In this document: piece by piece, positions 1 through 5,726 of the stretch
How positions within the stretch are numbered: position 1 is the stretch's first letter
Layout of the letters: each line of letters starts with the position of its first letter
Assembly (NCBI GenBank): GCA_946183625.1
Contig: CAMHCL010000089.1
Span: forward strand, 1 to 6,180
Length of the DNA stretch: 6,180 nt
Direction of reading: 5' to 3'
From: an uncultured Lachnospiraceae bacterium
GTDB taxonomy: Bacteria; Bacillota; Clostridia; Lachnospirales; Lachnospiraceae
The notes under the pieces: generated by a model
Databases searched by the model: none
The model's input: the letters and a program-made list of their open reading frames with translations, nothing else
Told to the model about the DNA's origin: nothing
Translations under genes and position numbers: made by a program

Positions 1-39
1 TTCCTTTATATAAGACAAATGATCTATATCATATGTACT

Positions 40-369
40 CTAGCCTTCAATTCCGAAGAACAGTTTGAAGTATTCCTCCAGCTGCTCAAAGAGTTCCCTC
101 TTCTCATTTCTCAGCTGGTTAATCTTAAGTCCGCTTCCGATCTCATCATAGAGGAAATCATTCTCTTCATATTCTGTTTCTATGAGAAGATTACCCTCTT
201 CATCATAGTATAAGATTATGACTCCGCCTATTTCCTCAGTAAATATAACACAGGCTATCTGAAGTTCATCCTTTATCTTCTGCGGAAGATTACCGAACAT
301 AGGATTCAGATAAAACTTCTTAGCATACTTCGATGCACTGCAAAGCACTATTCTATTATTATCTTCCAT
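40..369 (-). CDS. Small DUF6145-type protein, third gene of the lysine operon
   Basis: This encodes a 109-residue soluble protein with no signal peptide or membrane segment. I recognise the overall pattern from memory as the DUF6145 type, a small uncharacterised family of Lachnospiraceae: an N-terminal VLCSASKYAKKFYLNP segment, a central hydrophobic block (ACVIFTEEIGGVIILYYDEEG, about residues 39-59), and an acidic C-terminal half ending in a Leu/Phe-rich helix. No catalytic motif is visible, so no function is assigned. The ATG start is supported by a GAGGTGA ribosome binding site just upstream (spacing about 7 bases). The gene begins 52 bases after the dapB stop with no U-tract terminator between them, so it is probably cotranscribed with dapA and dapB and falls under the same lysine riboswitch. 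The CDS is near certain. The family name is recollection, not a search result. Confidence 0.8.
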   Translation of the reverse strand: MEDNNRIVLCSASKYAKKFYLNPMFGNLPQKIKDELQIACVIFTEEIGGVIILYYDEEGNLLIETEYEENDFLYDEIGSGLKINQLRNEKRELFEQLEEYFKLFFGIEG

Positions 370-421
370 CTGGTCACCTCATCTATCGGCTAAGCCTGCA
401 ACTTCTATTTTAGAAGAAGAC

Positions 422-1186
422 TTATTGCATTGCTGCAATAACATCTGACATATCATACATACCCGCATCTCTTCCCTTCAGGAATTTAGCAGCGCTTATA
501 GCACCCTTTCCGAAGATTGAACGAGAATATGCTATATGTCTTATCTCTATAAGTTCGTCTGGTCCTGCAAAGATAACATCATGTGTTCCAGGAATAGTAC
601 CTGCTCTGACTGCAGATATACCGATTTCATTTTCAGGTCTTACCATACGGCGGTCACTTCTGTCATATACATAACTGTATCTGCCACCTGTAGCATCATT
701 GATCGCATCTGCAAGAGCAAGTGCTGTACCGGATGGAGAATCCAGCTTAGTATGATGATGCTGTTCAACAATCTCAACATCATAACCATTGTTACAGAAT
801 ACATTTGACGCTGGTTTAAGCAGATTGATGATGGTATTGATACCAAGGCTCATATTTGCCGACTTGAGTATAGCAACCTTCTTGGATGCTTCTCTTATGC
901 TGTCCAGCTGTTCTGATGTATAGCCTGTTGTGCACATTACAGCAGGAACCTGCTTTGAAATGGCATACTCAAGAATATCATCCAGAACTGCAGGAGTAGA
1001 AAAGTCAATAATCACATCAGCCTCTACATCACAATCCTTAATACTCTTAAAGATAGGAAATCCGAGAGTGTCATCCTCTACCACATCAATACCAGCAACG
1101 ATCTCTGCATCTTTATCTTCATTAACGAGCCCTGCTATAACGCGGCCCATACGGCCACAGGCTCCACTCATTATAATTCTAGTCAT
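422..1186 (-). CDS. dapB: 4-hydroxy-tetrahydrodipicolinate reductase (DapB)
   Basis: DapB is a cytosolic NAD(P)H-dependent enzyme that reduces the product of DapA to tetrahydrodipicolinate, the second dedicated step of diaminopimelate/lysine synthesis. The 254-residue product has the family's usual length. Residues 8-14 (GACGRMG) form the N-terminal Rossmann nucleotide-binding loop. VIIDFSTP (58-65) and CTTGYT (85-90) are conserved cofactor-side motifs. EQHHHTKLDSPSGTA (141-155) is the substrate-binding and catalytic signature, with His143 and Lys147 matching E. coli His159 and Lys163. RAGTIPGTHDVIF (194-206) is a further family motif. I chose the ATG at 1186, not the in-frame TTG at 1192, because the AGAGG ribosome binding site (1193-1197) is 6 bases from the ATG but directly abuts the TTG. 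The gene starts 41 bases after the dapA stop, so the two are almost certainly one transcript. Nothing looks broken. Confidence 0.97.
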   Translation of the reverse strand: MTRIIMSGACGRMGRVIAGLVNEDKDAEIVAGIDVVEDDTLGFPIFKSIKDCDVEADVIIDFSTPAVLDDILEYAISKQVPAVMCTTGYTSEQLDSIREASKKVAILKSANMSLGINTIINLLKPASNVFCNNGYDVEIVEQHHHTKLDSPSGTALALADAINDATGGRYSYVYDRSDRRMVRPENEIGISAVRAGTIPGTHDVIFAGPDELIEIRHIAYSRSIFGKGAISAAKFLKGRDAGMYDMSDVIAAMQ

Positions 1187-1192
1187 GATCAA

Positions 1193-1197
1193 CCTCT
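1193..1197 (-). promoter_or_regulatory. dapB ribosome binding site
   Basis: AGAGG on the minus strand lies 6 bases before the ATG at 1186. It touches the upstream in-frame TTG, so it decides the start in favour of the ATG. Confidence 0.75.
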
Positions 1198-1227
1198 AAT
1201 TCTCTATGTAAAATGTACTGCTACCGA

Positions 1228-2112
1228 TTACAGAATTCCATATTCCTTCATAGCCTTCTCAAGCTTAGCTGCATTAGCATCTTCCATCTCTGTAAGTGGA
1301 AGTCTTACCTTACCATTTGTCATACCGAGAAGCTGTGTAGCCTTCTTAACAGGTATAGGATTAACCTCGCAGAACAGAGCCTTGCAGAGGTCTATAGCCT
1401 TTAACTGAAGTTCTCTTGCTGTAGCAATATCTCCATCAAGGAAGCTCTGGCAGAGCTTATGTGTATCCTCAGGAATGATATTTGCTGTAACAGAGATGAC
1501 ACCGATTCCGCCTAATGACATAAGTGGTACGATCTGATCATCATTTCCTGAATAAATATCTATACATCCATTAGCCAGATGTGCAAGTTCAGCAACCTGA
1601 GATATATTTCCTGATGCTTCCTTAATAGCAACGATGTTCTCAACATTCTTAGCAAGTGTTACAGCTGTTGCAGGAAGGATGTTGCAGCCTGTTCTACTTG
1701 GAACATTATAGAGAATGATAGGAATCTTTACTGATTCAGCAACCATTGTGTAATGCTTGATAAGACCATTCTGTGTAGCCTTATTGTAATAAGGAGTTAC
1801 AAGAAGAAGTCCGTCAACACCACATTTCTCAGCTTCCTGTGAAAGGTAGATAGCAGCTTCTGTATCGTTTGAGCCTGTACCTGCAATTACAGGGATACGG
1901 CCATTTGCCTGCTTAGCTACAACATTTATCGCCTCTATATGTTCTTCATTAGTAAGAGTTGATGACTCTCCTGAAGTACCACATACGATTATCGCATCTG
2001 TTCCATGCTCTACATGGAAATCAACCAGCTTGCGTAATCCATCATAATCTACTTCATTGTTCTCCGTGAAAGGAGTTACAAGTGCTACACCCGATCCTTT
2101 AAAAATTGCCAT
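1228..2112 (-). CDS. dapA: 4-hydroxy-tetrahydrodipicolinate synthase (DapA)
   Basis: DapA condenses pyruvate with aspartate semialdehyde in the cytosol, the first committed step to diaminopimelate (peptidoglycan, lysine). The 294-residue product is a full-length (beta/alpha)8 class I aldolase. Visible landmarks are GTSGES (45-50, pyruvate/proton relay), TPYYN (106-110), LYNVPSRTG (134-142; Tyr135, and Arg140 for the substrate carboxylate), VAIKEASG (161-168; Lys164 as the Schiff-base lysine) and GGIGVISVTAN (201-211). Position 47 is Ser where E. coli has Thr45. I start at the ATG at 2112 because a perfect GGAGG sits 6 bases upstream and because the family N-terminus (IFKGSGVALVTPF) begins there. 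The in-frame upstream codons run through the leader terminator and are not coding. It is the first gene of the dapA-dapB-DUF6145 operon and sits directly behind a lysine riboswitch. Confidence 0.97.
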   Translation of the reverse strand: MAIFKGSGVALVTPFTENNEVDYDGLRKLVDFHVEHGTDAIIVCGTSGESSTLTNEEHIEAINVVAKQANGRIPVIAGTGSNDTEAAIYLSQEAEKCGVDGLLLVTPYYNKATQNGLIKHYTMVAESVKIPIILYNVPSRTGCNILPATAVTLAKNVENIVAIKEASGNISQVAELAHLANGCIDIYSGNDDQIVPLMSLGGIGVISVTANIIPEDTHKLCQSFLDGDIATARELQLKAIDLCKALFCEVNPIPVKKATQLLGMTNGKVRLPLTEMEDANAAKLEKAMKEYGIL

Positions 2113-2118
2113 AAGACA

Positions 2119-2123
2119 CCTCC
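2119..2123 (-). promoter_or_regulatory. dapA ribosome binding site
   Basis: GGAGG on the minus strand is 6 bases before the ATG at 2112. It fixes the dapA start against an in-frame ATG at 2175 that lies inside the terminator hairpin. Confidence 0.9.
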
Positions 2124-2156
2124 AAATAATAATAAATTGATTTTTTCTACGGGTCC

Positions 2157-2188
2157 AAAAAAAACCGAAACCCATAGAGAGTTTCGGT
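2157..2188 (-). terminator. Riboswitch-controlled intrinsic terminator before dapA
   Basis: On the minus strand an 8-bp perfect stem (ACCGAAAC / GTTTCGGT) encloses a 9-base loop and runs into an uninterrupted tract of eight T. This is a textbook Rho-independent terminator. It lies between the lysine aptamer and the dapA start codon, so it is the expression platform of the riboswitch. Its 5' arm region (CCGAAACTCTC) can alternatively pair with the 3' side of the aptamer (GGAGAGCTACGG, 2220-2231), which gives an antiterminator. Confidence 0.93.
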
Positions 2189-2216
2189 AGTACTATACTA
2201 GTTCATAGTTCAAGTA

Positions 2217-2390
2217 TTTCCGTAGCTCTCCATTCTATATAGAATGACAGTCTGACAGCTCTTAACCATCATCCCAGCATACAAAGCCTCTGCAAACTCT
2301 GTAGCTTCGGCGGATCACCCTTTCTCTCATCTTCATATGGTGCAGAACCATCTGATCAGATACTTATGATCTCCGCAGCCTCTACATACA
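2217..2390 (-). ncRNA. Lysine riboswitch (L box) in the dapA leader
   Basis: This is the aptamer of the lysine-sensing riboswitch class. Read on the minus strand, it carries the conserved blocks in the right order: GTAG-AGG at the P1/P2 junction (2385-2379), a GCGG...CCGC P2 arm, the long conserved block AGGGTGATCCGCCGAAG (2305-2321), TGCTGG (2274-2279), then GACTGTCA leading into a P5 hairpin formed by the self-complementary CATTCTATATAGAATG (2231-2246), and finally GGAGAGCTAC, whose CTAC closes P1 with GTAG. The intrinsic terminator follows about 30 bases on. From knowledge of the class, lysine stabilises P1, which sequesters the strand needed for the antiterminator, so transcription ends before dapA. 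The arrangement predicts lysine-repressed expression of dapA, dapB and the third gene. Ends are approximate. Confidence 0.95.
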
Positions 2391-2396
2391 CTTGTC

Positions 2397-2426
2397 ATAC
2401 TAGCACACAGGACTGACCATTGTCAA
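2397..2426 (-). promoter_or_regulatory. Promoter of the dapA operon
   Basis: A perfect sigma-A-type -35 box TTGACA (2421-2426) is followed, after 18 bases, by TAGTAT (2397-2402; 4 of 6 matches to TATAAT). A start near 2390 would begin the RNA right at the 5' strand of riboswitch P1, which strongly supports the assignment. It begins 28 bases after the stop codon of the upstream GGDEF gene. Confidence 0.82.
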
Positions 2427-2454
2427 CCGTGGCGCCATATATTATCTAATTCAA

Positions 2455-4731
2455 TTAATACATAAATAACATTTTATCGATAACCAGCGAATCATTATAG
2501 AAAACTATATGCTCCTTGTCACCACTCTCAGCAGCATTATAAGCCGAGATAACCTTCTCCATTATATCTCCAGGATTATTGACGATATAACCTTCCGGTA
2601 TTTTAAATATGCCGGCACTTGCTGATATTTTCACACTATTACCTGAGGCAGGATCATATAATACGGTTGCTTTACTGAAGTATGTCAATAATCTTCCAAG
2701 CTTATCGCCATCGCAGAGTCCTATGAAATGATTTCCACCAAGCCGACATAGTATACCACTATCTCCGATCAGCTTCTGAAGTGTTTCATAATGCTCCCGC
2801 AATACCTGTTCTCCAGACTTTTTTCCTATATCTTTCGTAATATCATCGAAATGTCTCAGATTATAGCGAAAAGCTACCTTGCCGCCGAATTTCTTTCGAT
2901 TCCCTTCATCCGTTATATATGCCATATAACTGTGAAGATTCAGATATCCCATTTCATCCTGAAATGCAAGTTTTGAAACCACTTCCGAAAGACGTTTTCT
3001 GGTGAGATAACTCAGTGTCGTTCTCATAGCCAGTTCCAGCATGTGATGTTCTTCCTCAGAAAGCGGAATGGCATCCGGAGACTGATAGACTGTTATGGTT
3101 CCAATAGACATTATGCTCGTAACCATTCTTATGGAGAACAGTTCTGTATCTCCATCTTTTATCTCATAACAGGAAAGGGTCTCACCGCCACCCTGCTTCT
3201 CTTCCTGGATATTTTTATATAAACGAGCCACACCGTTTGACAGGCGGAACAGTTCAAGGATCATGCACATCTTCTTCTTGATAAGTGCATAGTCAAGCTT
3301 TTCCATATCTGTGATAGCATCCATAAGGTCTGAGAAAATAATACTGAACCGCTGATGCTGTTCTTCATCAGATATAGGAATTCCGGCCTTGTCTATACTG
3401 GATCTGAAAACTATGAGATTCTTGTACAACTTCTTATTTTCGTACATTTGATTATCAGCACGTTCGAATACATCCTGCAATCTCATATCATCACCAGGAA
3501 TATAATCTGACACGCCAAAGGCAACCGTTACCTTATTCTGTTCTTTATGCTCTTCCTGCACACGATTCAATTCTTCTATGAGACTATTTCTATTCTCAAA
3601 ATCCGGTCCTTCCAGAACCGCTGCAAATTCGTCTCCGCCAATACGATATACGTGGCTGTTTTTAAATATGCCGGATATCATCCTGCAGGCATCCTTGATA
3701 AATGTATCGCCAGCACTGTGACCCATGGTATCATTAACCTGTTTTAAACCATTTATATCCAGAACGATAACTGCGAATTTCTTAACTTCATTTTTACGTA
3801 TCCGCTCATCCATTTTCATTTCATAATGAGCGTAAGACCTCTTGTTCTTAACTCCAGTCAGCTCATCATGATTGGCCATATCCATAGCTGAATCCAGAGC
3901 GTCCTCATATTCCATCTCCATACGTTTCGCAGAGTCAACATTTGCCACGGCAACTATGATGTGATCTGAGTCTTCCTTTGGACGAACTACGAAAAGGGTT
4001 ACGTACTGCGGTCTTCCTCCAAGCATCAGGCGATAGCTGATAACGTTCTTGCCATCCTCATCAAGGATTCCCATAAGATAATCCTTCTCCATAGCCTTCT
4101 TCATCATAGGATAATCGTCAGGATATATATCCTTCTTCATATGCACCTGTGCTGCTTCAAAGAAATCCTTACCCTTAGTTCCGACTTCCAGCTTTGCATA
4201 CTCAGCACTTGAGCTGTATTCTATATATTCATTTGTAATTATATTGACGTAATATATGACTTCATATCTGTTTGAAAGAGCCATAGCTATCTCTGAATAT
4301 GTTTCAGTTTTTTCACGCTCTGCTATATTACGTCTTGTCTGCTCATCTATATTCTGAACACCTACTATGATCCTCTCATCATTTCCTTTAATGATCTTCA
4401 GGAAATAATATTGAGGTTTTCCATCTACAATGAGTCTATATCTTAACGAAAATGATCTTCCATTTTGAACTGCATCCAAAAGACACTCCTTCTTAAATGT
4501 ATTGAGGAACCTTTCCTGATCTTTCGAATAAACCATTTTTCTGCAGTTTATAACTGTATCTTCATAGAAATTATCGCCTTGACTTACTACCTTCAGCTCT
4601 TTATTTGCTCCCGAGGCTGTATACTCCACATAGCTGTCATCAGACATGTCTATAACATATATACTGACATAATCATTAGCCAGAGCCAGGGCAAGCTCAT
4701 CAAAGGATGTATTATATAGCTTATCAGTCAT
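2455..4731 (-). CDS. Tandem PAS-like / GGDEF / degenerate GGDEF signalling protein
   Basis: This encodes a 758-residue soluble protein, probably a diguanylate cyclase making cyclic di-GMP from GTP. Residues about 17-134 and 151-270 are two copies of one PAS-like sensor unit (compare YVSIYVIDMSDDSYVEY with YEVIYYVNIITNEYIEY, and GKPQYYFLKI with GRPQYVTLFV). A signalling helix (about 268-285) leads into a GGDEF domain (about 286-443) that has NHDELTGVKNK (287-297), the metal/GTP residues Asp325, Asn333 and Asp342, and GGDEF at 365-369. No RxxD inhibitory site precedes GGDEF. After a GAF-like stretch (about 450-580), a second GGDEF-like domain (about 585-749) starts with LAFQDEMGYLN and carries GGNHF (665-669). 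It lacks the catalytic acids, so it is likely inactive or regulatory. There is no EAL domain and no membrane segment. A GGGGGGAGGA ribosome binding site precedes the ATG. No terminator is evident after the stop. Confidence 0.92.
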   Translation of the reverse strand: MTDKLYNTSFDELALALANDYVSIYVIDMSDDSYVEYTASGANKELKVVSQGDNFYEDTVINCRKMVYSKDQERFLNTFKKECLLDAVQNGRSFSLRYRLIVDGKPQYYFLKIIKGNDERIIVGVQNIDEQTRRNIAEREKTETYSEIAMALSNRYEVIYYVNIITNEYIEYSSSAEYAKLEVGTKGKDFFEAAQVHMKKDIYPDDYPMMKKAMEKDYLMGILDEDGKNVISYRLMLGGRPQYVTLFVVRPKEDSDHIIVAVANVDSAKRMEMEYEDALDSAMDMANHDELTGVKNKRSYAHYEMKMDERIRKNEVKKFAVIVLDINGLKQVNDTMGHSAGDTFIKDACRMISGIFKNSHVYRIGGDEFAAVLEGPDFENRNSLIEELNRVQEEHKEQNKVTVAFGVSDYIPGDDMRLQDVFERADNQMYENKKLYKNLIVFRSSIDKAGIPISDEEQHQRFSIIFSDLMDAITDMEKLDYALIKKKMCMILELFRLSNGVARLYKNIQEEKQGGGETLSCYEIKDGDTELFSIRMVTSIMSIGTITVYQSPDAIPLSEEEHHMLELAMRTTLSYLTRKRLSEVVSKLAFQDEMGYLNLHSYMAYITDEGNRKKFGGKVAFRYNLRHFDDITKDIGKKSGEQVLREHYETLQKLIGDSGILCRLGGNHFIGLCDGDKLGRLLTYFSKATVLYDPASGNSVKISASAGIFKIPEGYIVNNPGDIMEKVISAYNAAESGDKEHIVFYNDSLVIDKMLFMY

Positions 4732-4770
4732 ATAGCACTATCCTCCCCCCTAAAAGTGTGTAGTACTATT

Positions 4771-4799
4771 ATTATACTATAATTACAGTCTTCGCAAAA
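4771..4799 (-). promoter_or_regulatory. Possible promoter of the GGDEF gene
   Basis: A perfect TATAAT (4771-4776, minus strand) lies 40 bases before the GGDEF start codon. The -35 side is weak: TTGCGA at a short 15-base spacing, or TTTTGC at 17. The -35 side would lie within the last codons of the upstream gene. The surrounding bases are AT-rich, so a chance match is possible, and the gene could instead be read through from upstream. Confidence 0.4.
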
Positions 4800-5400
4800 G
4801 GTTAACATTTATCCTGATGAAGCTTCGGATCAATTCTCCCAGACCAGCCTTCTTCATATAATCTGCATCATCCTTATGTTTAACAAGATATCCCGTTCTC
4901 GATGGATAGCATGACGTGAGGCTGTCTATCTCACTTATGTCATATTTATAATAAGGCCTGTCGAGAACAACCCCTCGGCTCAGTTCCAGCACCCTTGCCG
5001 TAAATGACATACAGTTAAGTGCCTTATGGATCGGGATACCATGGATTATCGACATGGTAGCCATAGAATATAGGTTGAAGATGTATTCATCATCCTTTTC
5101 AATTTCATCAACATATTTGAGAATATCCCGAAACGCCTCATCACTGACCGGAATCCTTACAATCTTAACCAGCACTCTCTCGTTCTTTCCAAATGCATAA
5201 TGCTCCCTCTTCTCATGCATGAAGCCAGCATCAAAAGGATTGTAATGAGTCCTTCTGGAAAATGTAACGAAGTCCTCCATTCTGCTGTCCAGGGATACGG
5301 CAATGTGAGTGTATGGGTAATCTGAAAAAAGCCGCGCGAAGCGACCGAGGCCTGTGAGGGCTTTTATGAAAATGATGTAGATGTAAGGATTATTATTCAT
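4783..5400 (-). CDS. Permuted NlpC/P60 (YiiX/YaeF-like) papain-fold protein, putative
   Basis: This encodes a 205-residue protein with no signal peptide or membrane helix, so it is probably cytoplasmic or peripherally attached. The pattern IYIIFIKALTGLGRFARLF followed by YPYTHIAVSLD (His32), then SRRTHYNPFDAGF (48-60), and a later Cys in LNCMSFTARVLE (Cys130), matches a family common in Firmicutes. There the catalytic His precedes the Cys, as in circularly permuted NlpC/P60 enzymes. The usual Ser after the Cys (CS-F) is Met here. Such enzymes act on amide or ester bonds, but the substrate is unknown and I assign none. The C-terminus is basic (RSFIRINVNLLRRL). The start is supported by AAGGA about 9 bases upstream. 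It sits between a lipid-headgroup transferase gene and the GGDEF gene. The gap to the latter is only 51 bases, so cotranscription is possible. Confidence 0.8.
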   Translation of the reverse strand: MNNNPYIYIIFIKALTGLGRFARLFSDYPYTHIAVSLDSRMEDFVTFSRRTHYNPFDAGFMHEKREHYAFGKNERVLVKIVRIPVSDEAFRDILKYVDEIEKDDEYIFNLYSMATMSIIHGIPIHKALNCMSFTARVLELSRGVVLDRPYYKYDISEIDSLTSCYPSRTGYLVKHKDDADYMKKAGLGELIRSFIRINVNLLRRL

Positions 5401-5425
5401 AAATATTTTTTCCTTTTTTTCTCAA

Positions 5426-5448
5426 GAGCACATAGATACATATCCCCG
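5426..5448 (+). repeat. Left terminal inverted repeat of the palindromic element
   Basis: The arm starts GAGCACATAGATACATAT and continues CCCCG. Its reverse complement recurs at 5648-5670 with one difference (C versus T at arm position 19). Its last three bases also join the CCGCG/CGCGG hairpin at 5446-5458, so the two structures compete at this end. Confidence 0.9.
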
Positions 5449-5481
5449 CGTCACGCGGCTCGCGCCTCGATTCGCATGTAC

Positions 5482-5580
5482 CAGAATTGCTAAAGCAATT
5501 CTGCATACGCTTCGCGTATGTCTGTGCTTCGCACAGGTATCCTTTGCTTCGCACAGGATGCTCGCCCTAAAGGCCGAGCA
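5482..5580. repeat. Run of five consecutive hairpins inside the element
   Basis: Five hairpins follow each other almost without spacers: CAGAATTGC/GCAATTCTG with a TAAA loop (5482-5503), CATACGC/GCGTATG with TTC (5504-5520), CTGTGC/GCACAG with TTC (5522-5536), ATCCTTTGC/GCACAGGAT with TTC and one mismatch (5539-5559), and TGCTCG/CGAGCA with an inner CC/GG and a TAAA loop (5559-5580). The 13-base word TGCTTCGCACAGG occurs twice, 20 bases apart (5525 and 5545), which suggests duplication of a hairpin unit. Confidence 0.85.
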
Positions 5581-5647
5581 CTATCACGTAGCGGTTCTAA
5601 GGCTGTAAAGGACACAGCCAAAGAACCGACGTTCTCCAACGGTTCCT

Positions 5648-5670
5648 CGGGAATATGTATCTATGTGCTC
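5648..5670 (-). repeat. Right terminal inverted repeat of the palindromic element
   Basis: Read on the minus strand, this arm begins GAGCACATAGATACATAT followed by TCCCG, matching the left arm at 22 of 23 positions. The sequence just outside the arms (CTCAA on the left, CTGTA on the right) shows no shared duplication. Confidence 0.9.
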
Positions 5671-5726
5671 CTGTACAAATTCTAACAGAACAAACTACTA
5701 ATATATCAAATTGTAACTGCTTACAC

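Larger units (their letters stand above)
5426..5670. repeat. 245-bp compound palindromic intergenic element
   Basis: This element fills most of the 5401-5726 gap. It is bounded by 23-bp inverted repeats (one mismatch) and packed with shorter hairpins: 5446-5458, 5482-5503, 5504-5520, 5522-5536, 5539-5559, 5559-5580 and 5592-5628, plus an alternative stem at 5623-5645. It holds no plausible ORF and is visibly richer in G+C than its flanks. Read as minus-strand RNA, the single mismatch of the outer stem becomes a U-G wobble. The structure fits a MITE-like or REP/BIME-like dispersed repeat, or a structured RNA lying between the two flanking genes. I see no target-site duplication and no second copy in the window. 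The rest of the gap (5401-5425 and 5671-5726) shows only a T-rich run that carries the ribosome binding site of the next gene, and nothing else I recognise. Confidence 0.85.

Noticed and set aside
1..39. Terminator or next gene at the left edge
   Set aside because: The sequence after the last stop codon is short and AT-rich, with no hairpin plus U-tract and too little length to judge.
1187..1192. TTG start two codons upstream for dapB
   Set aside because: The AGAGG sequence directly abuts the TTG, too close to act, but is ideally spaced for the ATG at 1186.
536..1404. Plus-strand open frames opposite dapB and dapA
   Set aside because: They are shadows of strongly conserved minus-strand genes, with no recognisable protein features.
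2113..2175. N-terminal extension of dapA by 21 codons from an ATG at 2175
   Set aside because: The extra codons run through the terminator hairpin and its U-tract, have no ribosome binding site, and are absent from the DapA family. The ATG at 2112 has a perfect GGAGG.
2157..2390. T-box leader upstream of dapA
   Set aside because: No AGGGTGGNACCGCG T-box sequence is present. The conserved blocks are those of the lysine riboswitch.
5336..5342. A further GCGAAGC on the plus strand inside the 205-residue gene
   Set aside because: It is an isolated 7-base match in coding sequence with no stem beyond three pairs, so chance is likely.
5525..5557. CRISPR-like direct repeat (13 bases, 20-base period)
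   Set aside because: There are only two copies, they are too short, and each is half of a hairpin. It is part of the palindromic element.
5426..5670. The palindromic element as a simple bidirectional terminator
   Set aside because: No hairpin in it is followed by a U-tract in either direction, and it is much larger than a terminator needs to be.
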